Shown: positions 46,040 to 56,798 of the stretch, piece after piece | How positions within the stretch are numbered: the stretch's first letter is position 1 | How the letters are laid out: each line of letters starts with the position of its first letter | From: Pelodera strongyloides | Lineage: Eukaryota; Nematoda; Chromadorea; Rhabditida; Rhabditidae | NCBI GenBank assembly: GCA_036852015.1 | Contig: JAANDG010000598.1 | Span: 1-64,000, forward strand | DNA length: 64,000 nucleotides | Direction of reading: 5' to 3' | Notes under the pieces: model-generated | What the model was told of the DNA's origin: nothing | What the model saw: only the letters and a program-made list of their open reading frames with translations | Databases searched by the model: none | Position numbers and translations under genes: made by a program

Positions 46040-46720
46040 TTCTTGTCGGTGGGTGAAACTGCAGTGAAAATTCCACAAAAACGACAATAGCACGTACCGT
46101 CCTCAAGTTGTGTTCATTCCTGTTTTTCATGTGCACCCAGCCATTTGTTTATCGGTACTATGTGCAGGCGAGCTTCAAGTGAGAACCTCCCTAAGTATTT
46201 AGTTTCATTGCTGACGCAAAGTAATTAATCAACTATACGACATATAACAAAACCTAATATACCAAAACTCCGGTGGTTGACGGCGTGAACGACTTAAAAT
46301 TTCGCGCAGCCTTACGCGCAACTACCTAAAAAGACTAGACAAGAAACCATCATGACACCGCGGGAAAATGCGACGCGTACACTGAGAGCCGATGACAGGA
46401 ACGTTAAAAAATGCGCTCTGGAGCTCGGCCTTTCCTCAACAGGTACATGAAGTGAACTCACGAGAAACTAGGCACGAATCCTTCACAGTGAACTTAACAG
46501 AAACGGGCGAACGGTGGGCAAGTTGCGGCGAGAGACAGTAGACAGCGACACTATCGAAGTGTCGTAGTTGAATGTTCGCTGTCAAGCCTGAAAGGTTAAC
46601 ATTCGTAACATGGAAAGATGCAATTCACATATATGTAGCAGTCCCCATCGGAAATTAATCTTTTATGTACAACTTCCTACATCCTAGCTTCTATACAGCT
46701 GACTGAGACTTCGTACAAGC
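46040..46720 (+). repeat. Module B, copy 2
   Basis: Shared order with 49180-49860: GTTGTGTTCATTCCT, GCGAGCTTCAAGTG, TTAGTTTCATTG, AAAACCTAATAT, GCGCAACTACC, ACAGGTACATGAAG, AACGGTGGGC, GCCTGAAAGGTTAAC, GATTCACATATA-like and AACTTCCTAC. Confidence 0.72.
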
Positions 46721-47150
46721 AAATGTACGTTTATGTAACTAGCAAGACTACCCAGCTCAGAACAAAAAAAAGACGTAGATACAAAATTCAGAAAGCAAAG
46801 TCAACCTCAAATTCCCCATACGGCGTCCTCCTTGGCTCAACTCCCGAGTATGGTACAAAAATACTTCTCATACCAATGATGGTCATCAGGCTGCAAGAAA
46901 ATTCAATTTGTAGACGCAAAAAAATAAGAAGTTCTGTTTCTTTGCGCAGTTCGCTCATAGGCATTTCTGTTCCGTATTCGCGTGTTCCGTTTTACCGTAT
47001 TCGCGAACTCAGCATGCACATCTTTTTGGTGTGTGTAGCTTATGTTTTTTTTACTCGTAATTTAGCGTGCAGCACAATGTTTACTCATCATAGACCGAAA
47101 TTAAATTGCTTGCCCAAGTGGATTGTGTTGTATTACTTGCTGTCCAAAAC
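46721..47150 (+). other. Spacer with an unsupported 183-codon frame
   Basis: A + frame (46723-47274) crosses the spacer and enters the next 44-bp array. Its first half is not recognisably protein-like, and its end is satellite sequence, so I do not call it a gene. ACTAGCAAGACTAC near 46739 corresponds to ACTAGCACAACTAC near 49807. Confidence 0.4.
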
Positions 47151-47154
47151 TAGT

Positions 47155-48330
47155 GGTGTGTGTGGCGGGAAACTGGCAAGAAACGGGCGAGAGGGTGAGT
47201 GCGGAAACTGGCAAGACAGGCGAGAGCGGAGAAAGGTGAGCGCGAAAAACTGGCAAGAAATGGGCCAGGGCTGAGAGAGGTGCGCGCGAAAATAGCGAGA
47301 AGTAGGCGAGGACTAAAAGGGGTGAGCGCGATAAACTGGTAAAAACAGGCTAGCGCGGAGAAGTGAGCGCGAGAAACTGGCAAAAAATGGCGAGCGCGAT
47401 TGGCAAAATGGCAAGAAAAAGGCAGGGCTGAGCGAGGTGCGCGCGAGAAACTGGCAAGAAACAGGCGAGGGTGAGCGAGGTGAGCGCGAGAAACAGGCAA
47501 GAAACAGAGATGAGAGAGGTGCGCGCGAGAAACTGGCAAGAAATGGCGAGGATGAGAGAGTTGCGCGAGAAATGGCAAGAAACAAAGCGAGCGTGCGAGA
47601 AGAAGGTGAGAGGGCCAGGGCTCAGAGACGCGAGAAACTGGCAAGAGCAAGGCGCGAGAGAAACTGATATTCGAGAGAGGTGTGTGCACGGAAAATTGTT
47701 GCTGGCACGGAAAACTGGAGAGAGAAACGCGAAAATGGCAACAAAGCGAGGTGAGCGCGAGAAACAGAGAACAAGCGGGGATGAGAGAGGTGCGCGCGAA
47801 AAACTGGCAAGAAACATGCGAGAGCGAGGTGCGCGCGAGATGAAATGGCGGAGAGAGAGTGTGCGCCAGAAACTGGCAGAAACCGGCAGCGAAAGCGCAA
47901 AACGCGAGTTGAGAGAGGTGAGAGGTGTTCAACGACAAACTGGAAATAAACGGGCAAGGGTAGAAAGAGGTGCGCGCGAGCATCTGGCAAGAAGCAGGCG
48001 AGGGCTGAGAAACATGTGCGCGTGAGAAACTGGCACGACACAGTACAGACAGGCGAATGCGGAGAGAGGCGTGCAGCGAGAAACTGGCAAGAAACAGGCG
48101 AGAGTATAAAGCGGTGCGTGCCAGGAACTGGCGCGATAAAGGCGAGTTCTCTGAGAGGTGCGCGCGGGAAACTGAAGACTGAGAGAGGTGCGAGCGAGAA
48201 CTGGCAAGCGGGCGAGGGCTGAGCGATTTAGGCGTGAGAAACTGGCAAGAAACAGTCGAGGTATGAGATATGTGCGCACGGGAAACTGAGCGAAACAAGT
48301 TCGCCAAATGTCAAGAACAGAAAACGAAGA
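47155..48330. repeat. 44-bp array, second block
   Basis: Same family as 38398-42128 (GAGAAACTGGCAAGAAACAG, GCGAG...TGAGAGAGGTGCGCGC) but more diverged, with units lost and indels. Frames up to 385 codons on the minus strand again come from unit composition. Confidence 0.9.
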
Positions 48331-48344
48331 GGACTTACGTAGTA

Positions 48345-48890
48345 AATTTCGTCATAACACGGACCAAGTTCTCATTTAATCCGGTTGCGTCATCAAGTTA
48401 TCGTTCCTATTGCGAGAACGGTTGTGAAACGACGAACTAAACATAAAAAACTACAGTATGGACAATGTTCTTTTTTATGGTATAGTTAAGGGGATAAGGG
48501 ACAAATAAAGGTACGCTAGTACGCACATATGTTGCCACGCAGGCTTGCCCGACTGGGCCAAAGGACTGCAATTTCAGTTGGCACAAGTGCGGCACTCTAT
48601 TTTGCAGAATAAGTGCACACAGGAACAACTATTTCCCGCTCCCTAGGAGTTTGACGTTGAATGTGCAACAAAAGTTGTGTGTCTGGATGACGAACCACTT
48701 GCCATAATAAAAATCACTGTGCTGTTCCTGAGACGAGAAACGTGTTCGGTAGTTGGGGTTCGGGAGTGCGAAACAGCGAATGAGCAACTCAAGCAGTCAC
48801 TCTTCTTCGAAACTTAAACCTGGTAAACATTAGAGCGGCATAACGGTCGGTTTTTGAAAAGTTGTACTATATGCAACTACACGAAACTGC
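48345..48890 (+). repeat. Module A, copy 2, with half a MITE
   Basis: Follows the second 44-bp block. It carries CGTTCCTATTGCGAGAACGG, ACGAACTAAACATAAAA, GGGGATAAGGGACAAATAA, GTTGGGGTTCGGGAGTG and, from 48830, TTAGAGCGGCATAACGGTCG and GTTTTTGAAAAGTTG, the left half of the MITE seen complete at 44477. Confidence 0.7.
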
Positions 48891-48954
48891 ACGTTTCGCC
48901 CTACTTACGTACCTTAACGGCCGCAAAGCAATCACTTTATTTTAGTGTAATATT

Positions 48955-49080
48955 TCAACCATTCTACTTAGCTCAAAGAACGTTCATCTACGACGGTTGT
49001 GGTGAATGGTCGGTACGCGCAAGAAGCAAGCGCAATATTACAACGACTCTACCAAAGCTCAAAGAACGTTCTTTAAACTA
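48955..49080 (+). repeat. Remnant of the 108-110-bp array
   Basis: Two diverged partial units with AGCTCAAAGAACGTTCATCT and AGCTCAAAGAACGTTCTTTA lie between module A and module B, the same relative place as the larger array. Confidence 0.7.
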
Positions 49081-49179
49081 TATTAGAGGGTTTGTATGTT
49101 TTTTTCTCTTCCTTCAACGTTTTACGTTGTGCGTTTTGTAATAGTCCTAGTCGTCCTAGTCCTACTAACACCCATTATC

Positions 49180-49860
49180 AGGAAACCCGACTTTTTCGGG
49201 TTTCTGGGGAATTATTACCTACTGCAATAAAAAGTTCGCAAAAACACAATAACCCACAGTACTCACGTTGTGTACATTCCTCCTTTCTAGCCGGACATCC
49301 TTGAAGTTTATCCGCGAAGTTTAGGCGAACTTCAAGTGCAAACCAAACTAAATAGTTTGTTTCATTGGTGCTGCAAGTACTAAATGAAATATACCAAAAC
49401 CTAATATTAGTAACAAAGCTGAGGTGTGGTGGACAGCGTGAGCGTGTAAAATGTCGCGCGTCTACCGCGCGCAACTACCGAAATGGATAAACCTTCATAA
49501 CGCAGTCCGCGTAATTCATAATGGATCTCGGATTCTCTCTGGATCTCGTTCTATCCTCCACAGGTACATGAAGGGAACTCACAAGAAACTGGCTAACGGT
49601 GGGCGAGGTGCGGCGAGAGGCAGGCGTCGCACACTTCGAAGTTGACGCTGTACGTTTTCTGTGATACCTGAAAGGTTAACGTTCGTCATTGGATGGGATT
49701 CACATATAGGCAGTCGGAGGTTATAACTTCCTACTTTCCACCTAGCTGATCGAGTCTTTCTTTGTGTTCCACATATTTCTACGAAGAAATGAATAAATCT
49801 ATGCTCAACTAGCACAACTACATTTTGTGCGAAACAAACGACGTTCTTTGCACACTGAGT
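49180..49860 (+). repeat. Module B, copy 3
   Basis: Contains GTTGTGTACATTCCTCC, GGCGAACTTCAAGTG, AGTTTGTTTCATTG, CAAAACCTAATAT, GCGCAACTACCGAAA, ACAGGTACATGAAG, AACGGTGGGCGAGG, ACCTGAAAGGTTAACG and AACTTCCTAC. It completes a second, shortened run of 44-bp array, module A, 108-bp array and module B. Confidence 0.72.
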
Positions 49861-51327
49861 TCGCGAATGAATAGTGAAAAAAATGGCTTGTGTTATTGAT
49901 ATTGTTATTGCTATACTTCCTTTAATATTGGTGTGCGGCCTGGTTTGGCACAAAAATCTCCCGCGGCAGCAAGCGCGAAAATAGAGGAAATAACGCTATG
50001 TAGTACCTGGCAAAAAATAGTGAGACAACTTTGCAGCATCCTCGGCGAAACCCGCGGCAGAGCCTTTATGCCTGCATTTCATCAAAACATAGCGATCACG
50101 ATCGAGTAGCACTAGAGTGTTGAGGTCTGAATTAATGGTTAAACTCACTCATGCGAATAGCGACGATCGGCAGAAGCAGAGGCTAACTCTTTTGTATTAT
50201 CAGCTAGGCGCGCACTAGATATTTTTAGCCGCTCAGAACTTTTCTTCATGAATGTGCACATTTTTCAAGACAATAAACTTGTGAAAGTGGTACACATGGT
50301 AGAAATTGTTGTCAAATTGCAATAATGTAATAACTTAGTGCAATAATGTAGCGGCAAGTGCTTCCAATTAAATAGCGAGGTGCGGTAATAACTTAGCGCA
50401 AAAATGTCGCGGCAAGCGCCCGACGGCGACTGGACGAAAAGGCGATACATTACCAAATAACAAGGTAAGCACATCTTCGCAGTGTTCTCGTTGTCAAGAT
50501 GGCGAGGGGCTGGCTCAGGATGGGCGAAGGTGTCAGAACGGCGTCACAATGTCTGAACATCTAGTGCTTCTTACTTTCTCACATCACTGCAACAAATATA
50601 TCTTATATACTTATATCTTCAGATATCGCAAGCATAGGTGATCACCGGGATTTTATCTCTACTCGTAATTCAACGCCCATCAAAATATTTGCGCCGCATA
50701 CAGTGTTGCGCCGTATAGCTATGTCTACAAGCGCACCGATTAATCTAACGTGTCAGATCTACGACGCAGTTTAATCATCTTCGTTTATTTGTTACTCTAC
50801 GAAGGAAATTTCAGCACTATTTATATTTACCAAGTTTCACAACAAAATGTATCCAAACCAGTTTTCCTTTATGCGTGGTACATTTCACCGCTGCAGCATG
50901 CGTATGCGGCACAGAATTTTGTGCTCTTTCCGAAGTCTGAAAAATCAAGGGTTAAGATGTGCACAGTCGCTAACGGAAGATATCTGCTGTGGATCCTCCT
51001 AACTTGTCTCTACTAAATACTGTATGAACTAGAAAAAAGTGAATTCCTAACTTTCTGTGCCTCCAAGACATAATCCAAATCTAATAATGCTGGTTAAACA
51101 AACACGAATTGGTACAAAGTTAACCTGTTACTCCACAGCACCAACGATTTCCTTAGAATGGTGCTCCATGTCCCGGTTCCGCTTGAGGAGAAATCAGTCA
51201 GCTTCTCGTTCGACGGCTCCCCGATGAAACTGAGTTATATCAAGAATAAATACGCGTTTTTGGTTGCATTTTGTATTAGTACACAATATTTTGTAGCATA
51301 GATAACTATTCAACAAGCGCGTCAAAT
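49861..51327. other. Stretch without a recognised gene
   Basis: AT-rich with several short frames. Near 50280-50420 a loose repeat (ACAATAATGTAATAACTTAG, GCAAAAATGTCGCGGCAAGC) is visible. No RNA gene or coherent exon chain was found. Confidence 0.35.
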
Positions 51328-53188
51328 TCATGCGTGACGCACATTCAAGCAGCTTTCTGATTTCTCGAATAAAAAGCGCCAAAAGAAGGATAAATTAATG
51401 TTTTGCTACATTTTCAAGTCTGACCGATGCTCCATACAAAATCCATATTCTGATATGTAATACTTACTTTTTTTGGATGATAATTGAGGGACGTGAAAGG
51501 GTATTAACCGCCGGTGCGCCATAGTACCGTCTCTCCCTCGGTGAGCCAAGTGCTCAAAAACTTTTTGAATTGCTTTGCTCTAGGCTCTAGTAAGTAATGT
51601 CAATGATTACAAAAAAATTTTTTTTAAGGTAATCTATATAAACTTTAATCACGGCAACGCGCAAATTTTGTATTCATATGCTTCTAGATTAAAATAGACG
51701 GATTGCGTATACATTCAGAAAAATTGATTACCTGAAACATTGTATTCAGAATTCCAATGGTGACCGAGTTTCCTTCCGATCCATTCGTGCCTCACATCAA
51801 CGACGACGGACTGCAACAAAATATTTCTCGTTTTCGTGATGAAAATCTACTCACGTAGAATTCAACAGTGATTTTATTTTATTTATTTTACATACACATA
51901 CACACTACAGATCGGGAGCTACTTGCTCAAACGCGCGGCGCGGTTACGGCAAAAGCACGAAAAAAAGGATGCGCTCGTTGTTACGTGCACGATCCGCTTA
52001 TTATTCGCCACCCGCGCTACACGGTTAAGGCAACCCGCGCGATACATATTGAAGAGAAGAGACACATCAGATGCCCCGAACAAAAGCGCTCAAACGCTCT
52101 ACATTCATTGAACATTATGACGAAAAGTGCAATCCTGAAAGCTACAAAGATATGAAGAACATCGCTTCCATTGACGAGATCAACGACATTGAAGACATTG
52201 GTCATGAGACTATAAATGAGGTCACTCAGCAGAGCTAAGTGACCGTTGTCGACCGTGACGGTGATAAATTACACCACGTGCACATTCTACCTCAAATGGA
52301 AACTTTGTTACACTAACCCTCTAACGTTCAAACAGAGTGAAGTGATCCCCCTAAGATCAACACAATACAAATATTTGCCACGACATACCATGACACAAGT
52401 CCGTCCTTGGTGACTTCTGGACCTTGTGCACATCTCGAAACAGAGCGACGAGCATCCTGCCTACGGTATCTGAGAATATAAATAATTAGCATAATTTAAA
52501 TCGAACTCAAAACGACATGCGAGAGCGCATGTATGTGAAGCACGAAACCTGAAAATGTGTAGATTGCCTGAAAATTTTCATTAGTTCCTTCAAAAGCCCT
52601 CTCATAATATTTAAATAAAAGCCCTCTCTTTCACCACTTTACACAGATAAAGAAAACGGAAATAAAATAACAACGATGACCAAAAAAGCTGAAATATTGA
52701 TTAGTATAATGAGCATATCCCCCTAGGGAGATTGACCTGAAAATCAAGATTACCACCTAAAAGACACCCAACCATCAGGTGGGCAAGCGAGATAAGCCCT
52801 GGCCCGCAGGGGTGCCAGTGACAACCCAACCCCTTTGAGGGAAGGCACCACAACGGTGGACGCCACCAGAAACAAGAACGCAAACTACTAGGCTTACAGA
52901 CAAAATGTGTGCAGGAGTCACCCGGTTATCGGTCCACCAAACGGTCACCGAGAGGCCGTTGTCAGGTCACGAAATCAATTATAAAAAAGCCAATCAATGA
53001 ATAACAAGGCAACAAACTCAAAAGGGAGGAAGCCCCAGTCTTATATCCAGAGTCCAAGACTCCCTACAGTAGATGCAAGCAATTGGGAAATAGAACATAG
53101 TGATCAAATAAATAGAAGGGAAAATAACAGGGTAATAAACTGAATATTCTCTACAGAGAGATTCGAACACAACTCGCCACAGTGTCCG

Positions 53189-53230
<42 letters not shown>

Positions 53231-53265
53231 CATCCTCCTCCGAGGATGCCACCCCCTTCCGGAGG

Positions 53266-53331
<66 letters not shown>

Positions 53332-54757
53332 CACGTCGAGTTGTGCAAGATATAAATATATAAACAAACTAGTAATAAAATCTAACAAAAACTAAGTTAT
53401 AAGAGGTTAATGATAAATAATATCTAAGTAAAGTCTGTTAATTATATACAGGATGTGAAATCTATGTACAGGTATAACATTAATGGATAAGTCGATAAAG
53501 GCGAAGTATTTACATAATGTACAACCCTACCTATATACAACGAAACGTAGGGGTTAGTTTTTTTTTACTAGTTGCCCTCCCACCCACGTGCCTTATACTA
53601 ACGAGTAAACTATATATACAATATTTACAAAGTATGTACCAATATAACGAGTAGTGGTAAGTCAGTATTAGTAAGTCAATAAAAGTAACGAATGTGAGAT
53701 ATTTACATAATGTACAACCCTACCTATATACAACAAAGTGTAGGGGTTAGTTTTTTTTAATTAGTTGCCCTCCCACCCACGTACCTTACAATAAACGAGT
53801 AAACTATATACAATATGTACAAACTATATACAGATATAACGAGTAAAGGGGTAAGTCAGTCTAGTAAGTCAATAAGAGTTAATAATGTGAAATATTTACA
53901 TAATATACAACCCTACCTATATACAACGAGACGTAGGGGTTAGTTTTTTTTTAACTAGTTGCCCTCCCACCCACGTACCTTATAAGAAACGAGTAACTAT
54001 ATACAATATTTACAAACTATGTACATGGTTATCTATATACAATGAAATATAACGAGTAAAGGGTAATTAGTAACTAGTGTTGAAGAATTTACATATATAC
54101 ACGTCTCTTTTTTATAAATATTTACATTTACAAGTAGTATTTACATATGTACAAGGGGATATTTAAGCGAGTACGCTATTAACTAGTAAAGGTGAGTAAA
54201 CAGTCAGTATTCTAGTGCATGCGAATATGTACAGGCCTAGGCTCTCTCTCTATAAATTTTATTTCTTCGCATCGTCCTCCGACAATGCCAACCCCTTCCG
54301 GAGCATACTAAATATATCTCAGTTAAAAAAAATATATTCGCACCCACTAGAATTCGACAGTTTTCCTCACCTTCACTTTTAAGTTTTTTTTTCTTTATTA
54401 TTTTTTTATTTTTTTTATTTTTATTTTTATTTTTTATTTTTTTTTGGAGTTTTCAAGAAAAAGCGCCCACTGGCCGACTTCAAGGTGGTCGTATGGCGAA
54501 TCACTTGTGACTTCTCGAGCTTTCATTTATGCTGCCATTCGCTGTCTGAAACACAGGTGTTTAGACAGAAGCAGGCCGCGAAGAATCCACTGATAATTGA
54601 TTAAAAAAAGATGCAATTTTGGCAATGTAGGTCAAGACTCATCAGATGTATTCAAGAACAGCGAAAAAAAAACTAACGCAGCAATGAAGCGTTTCGGGAG
54701 CGAGGTCGTACATCATGCCGTTGTTCGTCTTCGAAACTCCAACACTGGAGCAGAACC
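51328..54757 (-). CDS. Tentative minus-strand gene, 3' exons, unrecognised
   Basis: Four minus-strand exons chain with matching phases: 54757-54678 (acceptor TTATTTTCAG, donor GTTAGT), 52460-52389 (donor GTATGT), 51810-51732 (acceptor TTTGTTGCAG, donor GTAATC), and 51356-51328 ending in TGA. Encoded segments include GVSKTNNGMMYDLAPETLHC, CTRSRSHQGRTCVM, VVVDVRHEWIGRKLGHHWNS and ESCLNVRHA. The first exon needs an upstream phase-1 exon. Family unknown; Cys-rich in parts. The very large first intron contains the CT-rich element. The model rests only on splice consensus and open frame, so chance assembly is possible. Confidence 0.28.
52071..52238 (+). CDS. Small 55-codon open frame, protein-like
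   Basis: ATG at 52071 to TAA at 52236. The product is hydrophilic and acidic towards the C-terminus, with MPRTKALKRSTFIEHYDEK at the start and IDEINDIEDIGHETINE near the end. An in-frame TGA lies 21 bases upstream of the ATG, and CATCAG directly precedes it, so it could also be a 3' exon. It lies opposite an intron of the minus-strand model. The opening resembles that of histone H3 by a few residues only; there is no real H3 similarity. Confidence 0.3.
   Translation: MPRTKALKRSTFIEHYDEKCNPESYKDMKNIASIDEINDIEDIGHETINEVTQQS
52711..53330 (+). mobile_element. GAGCATATCCCC repeat element, copy 2, with CT microsatellites
   Basis: Starts GAGCATATCCCCC, then AGTAGATGCAAGCAATTGGG, GGGAAAATAACAGGG, TATTCTCTACAGAG and (CT)n tracts at about 53189-53226 and 53270-53325. 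Between the tracts, TTCGCATCCTCCTCCGAGGA then TGCCACCCCCTTCCGGAGGA occurs again near 54266-54304. It aligns with 29129-29650. Confidence 0.55.
53400..54060. repeat. 193-bp tandem repeat, about 3.5 copies
   Basis: ACAACCCTACCTATATACAA starts at 53521, 53714 and 53907. Each unit also has GTAGGGGTTAGTTTTTTTT and TAGTTGCCCTCCCACCCACG. The spacing is exact to the base. Confidence 0.92.
54064..54460. repeat. Low-complexity AT stretch with element fragment
   Basis: Fragments of the tandem repeat fade out, followed by TTCGCATCGTCCTCCGAC (54266 on, the element motif) and a T/A-rich run at about 54383-54446. Confidence 0.6.
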
Positions 54758-55891
54758 CTGAAAATAATTAGTTTTAGTTATATAAACAGACATGTGAAAG
54801 CGGAACTAACAGAAAACGTGATAGAACACAATGGTTGCTGACAAAAGTGCACGCTAAACATCATAAATGCCGCGCAGAAAAAAGTAAATAAAAATTGATG
54901 TGCCACAGCGAGCCGACGCACTACTCGAGACACTTGTTAGCTCTCATGAAGAGCACATCAGCACATGTGGCGCAAATACAACAGGATGTTGGCGTACTTT
55001 TGGCGCTCACGAAGCGTAGCTCTGGCACACTGTGGCGAACCTGTGGCACACTTGTTGCGTACCTCTTTCACCGTTCTTGTGATAAGACCAAAAAGGGCGC
55101 CGCAAAATACTCGCTAATAGGAACAAAGCATATTTTGGCGCCCTCACCGCACCGTACGCAGCAATGGTGTGCGCTGTGTGGGCCCTTCTCGAGCGGAGTG
55201 TCACAAATTCTCAAAAGACGAACCTGCAACGGAGAGTGGCTCACAGTTGTGCATCCAGAACGGGAAACTGGAGCGCGTCACTGAAATTCGTTGGTTTTAG
55301 ATGGAGAATCATCTGAGACACAGGTACAGTAGGTAACAATTGTTCACTGAATGAAAGAAGCCTTGAAACTAACCGACACATGCGTGGTTACTCGTAGTAC
55401 CACCGTAGAATTGATATCCCGCTAGCTGTAGCGTGACACTGAAATTAATTTGTTTTATGATAATAATTTATTACACCACAAAGATGCGCACTACTCAGCT
55501 TACTGGAGATAACAATCCCTAAATATGCTTTAGTTGAGCAACAAAATTTACAAAAGTCAATGGAACAGTTAAAGATTTCCAACAGATAGTATTTCAAATC
55601 AGTTACAAAAATATTTGACCATTTGTTAGGTGACTTTTGGGCAGCTTAACTTGACGTTATTAATAATTTTACTGTCAAACACACAAATATACACTACCTT
55701 ATTTGCTCCACATCACTGGGCGGAAGAGCATTGCGTCGACGACATTAAACATCCGTCAGCCGCACTTACAACGTGCACTTCGATCTAAAATATTACCGTG
55801 TTATATTTCTTATGGTTAGGAAAACAGCATTAACATAACGAAAATGAGTTTTTGTCTTGAGCAAAAGAAATGGTTTTGTTAATTAGTTTAC

Positions 55892-56798
55892 CTTTCATGA
55901 ACAACGGAGTTGGGCGGAGGTCCAAAGGTCGAAAACCTCCGGCGCACATAGACCTTGTAACGCGCATGAATCTTCTCGCGTTTGTCGCACCTCATCTCCG
56001 TGGAGCCCAACTTGTCCCTACTCGCGGAACATATGTGTGGCCAGTTGCTGGTTTTCGGCGGCACAGCGAACTTGCTTCTAAAACACAAGAATTGTTATCT
56101 TCTGTAGAGGAAAACATGAACGTGTAAAACAATAAAAATTGGAGATACGTTGTCTTATAATACGAAAGAATTCACTAGGAATAGTTTACCGATTGAAGGT
56201 AAAAGATTCTAACGGCACACCCCTTGCATAAGCGGGTTATGGGTGCGTGTCAGTGTTCTGTTCGCAAATGAAACGTAATAGTCACCCTAGAGGCGCGTGC
56301 GGCGCAATTGCTGCACTAGAGGCGAGTGCGGCGCAATAGCTGCACGCTAGAGGCGCACCTGATTTGGTGCGCCGCACACAATAAAACGATTTGCCAATAT
56401 ATTTTTTTTTACCTTTCAGGAGCCACGCTGTTGGACGCAGGGCCAAATAAGTCCGGGAAACAGTCCTGGTAAAACAGGCGTTGTGAGTCTTGGACCGACC
56501 ATTGTCTTGGCAGACGGAAGACGGCCGATGGGATTGCTGACCGATGGCAGAGGGCTAGCTGGGCGATGCGCGCATGTGGATCTAAAGAACGTGCATTTTA
56601 TTATTTTTTGATAAAAGTTGTCGAAAATGGTGAAAACAACGGCATTTGTAAGGCATACAATGTAAAACAGGATACGCTTTTGCTTATAGTTTACCTTTCG
56701 CTAACCACATTGCTGGCCGGAGAATTGCTAGGCGGAACCACGGATGGAGACATTAGTCCATCACCGGATTGAGTTCCAGATGGTATGCACACTTCCAT
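55892..56798 (-). CDS. Tentative minus-strand exon pair with matching phase
   Basis: A minus-strand frame from ATG at 56798 (MEVCIPSGTQSGDGLM, then Ser/Pro/Val-rich) runs to 56695 and ends GTTAGCGAAAG|GTAAAC, phase 2. A second exon, 56077-55892 (acceptor GTGTTTTAG), accepts phase 2, is open for 61 codons (includes KTSNWPHICSASRDKLG and KIHARYKVYVRRRFSTFG) and ends CATGAAAG|GTAAAC, again phase 2. Both end in PP..NS...VV.E. A block at 56413-56581 lies between but does not match in phase. No known family; basic and Pro-rich. Confidence 0.3.
56294..56385 (+). repeat. 30-bp direct repeat, three copies
   Basis: CTAGAGGCGCGTGCGGCGCA, CTAGAGGCGAGTGCGGCGCA and CTAGAGGCGCACC start at roughly 30-base spacing, ending in GGTGCGCCGCAC. 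Similar GTGCGGCGCAC or GTGCGCC motifs recur at 55.0-55.2, 57.8-57.95, 58.5-58.7 and 59.46-59.5 kb. Confidence 0.75.

Noticed and set aside
52071..52130. Histone H3 N-terminus
   Set aside because: Only the first few residues resemble it; the rest shares nothing with H3.
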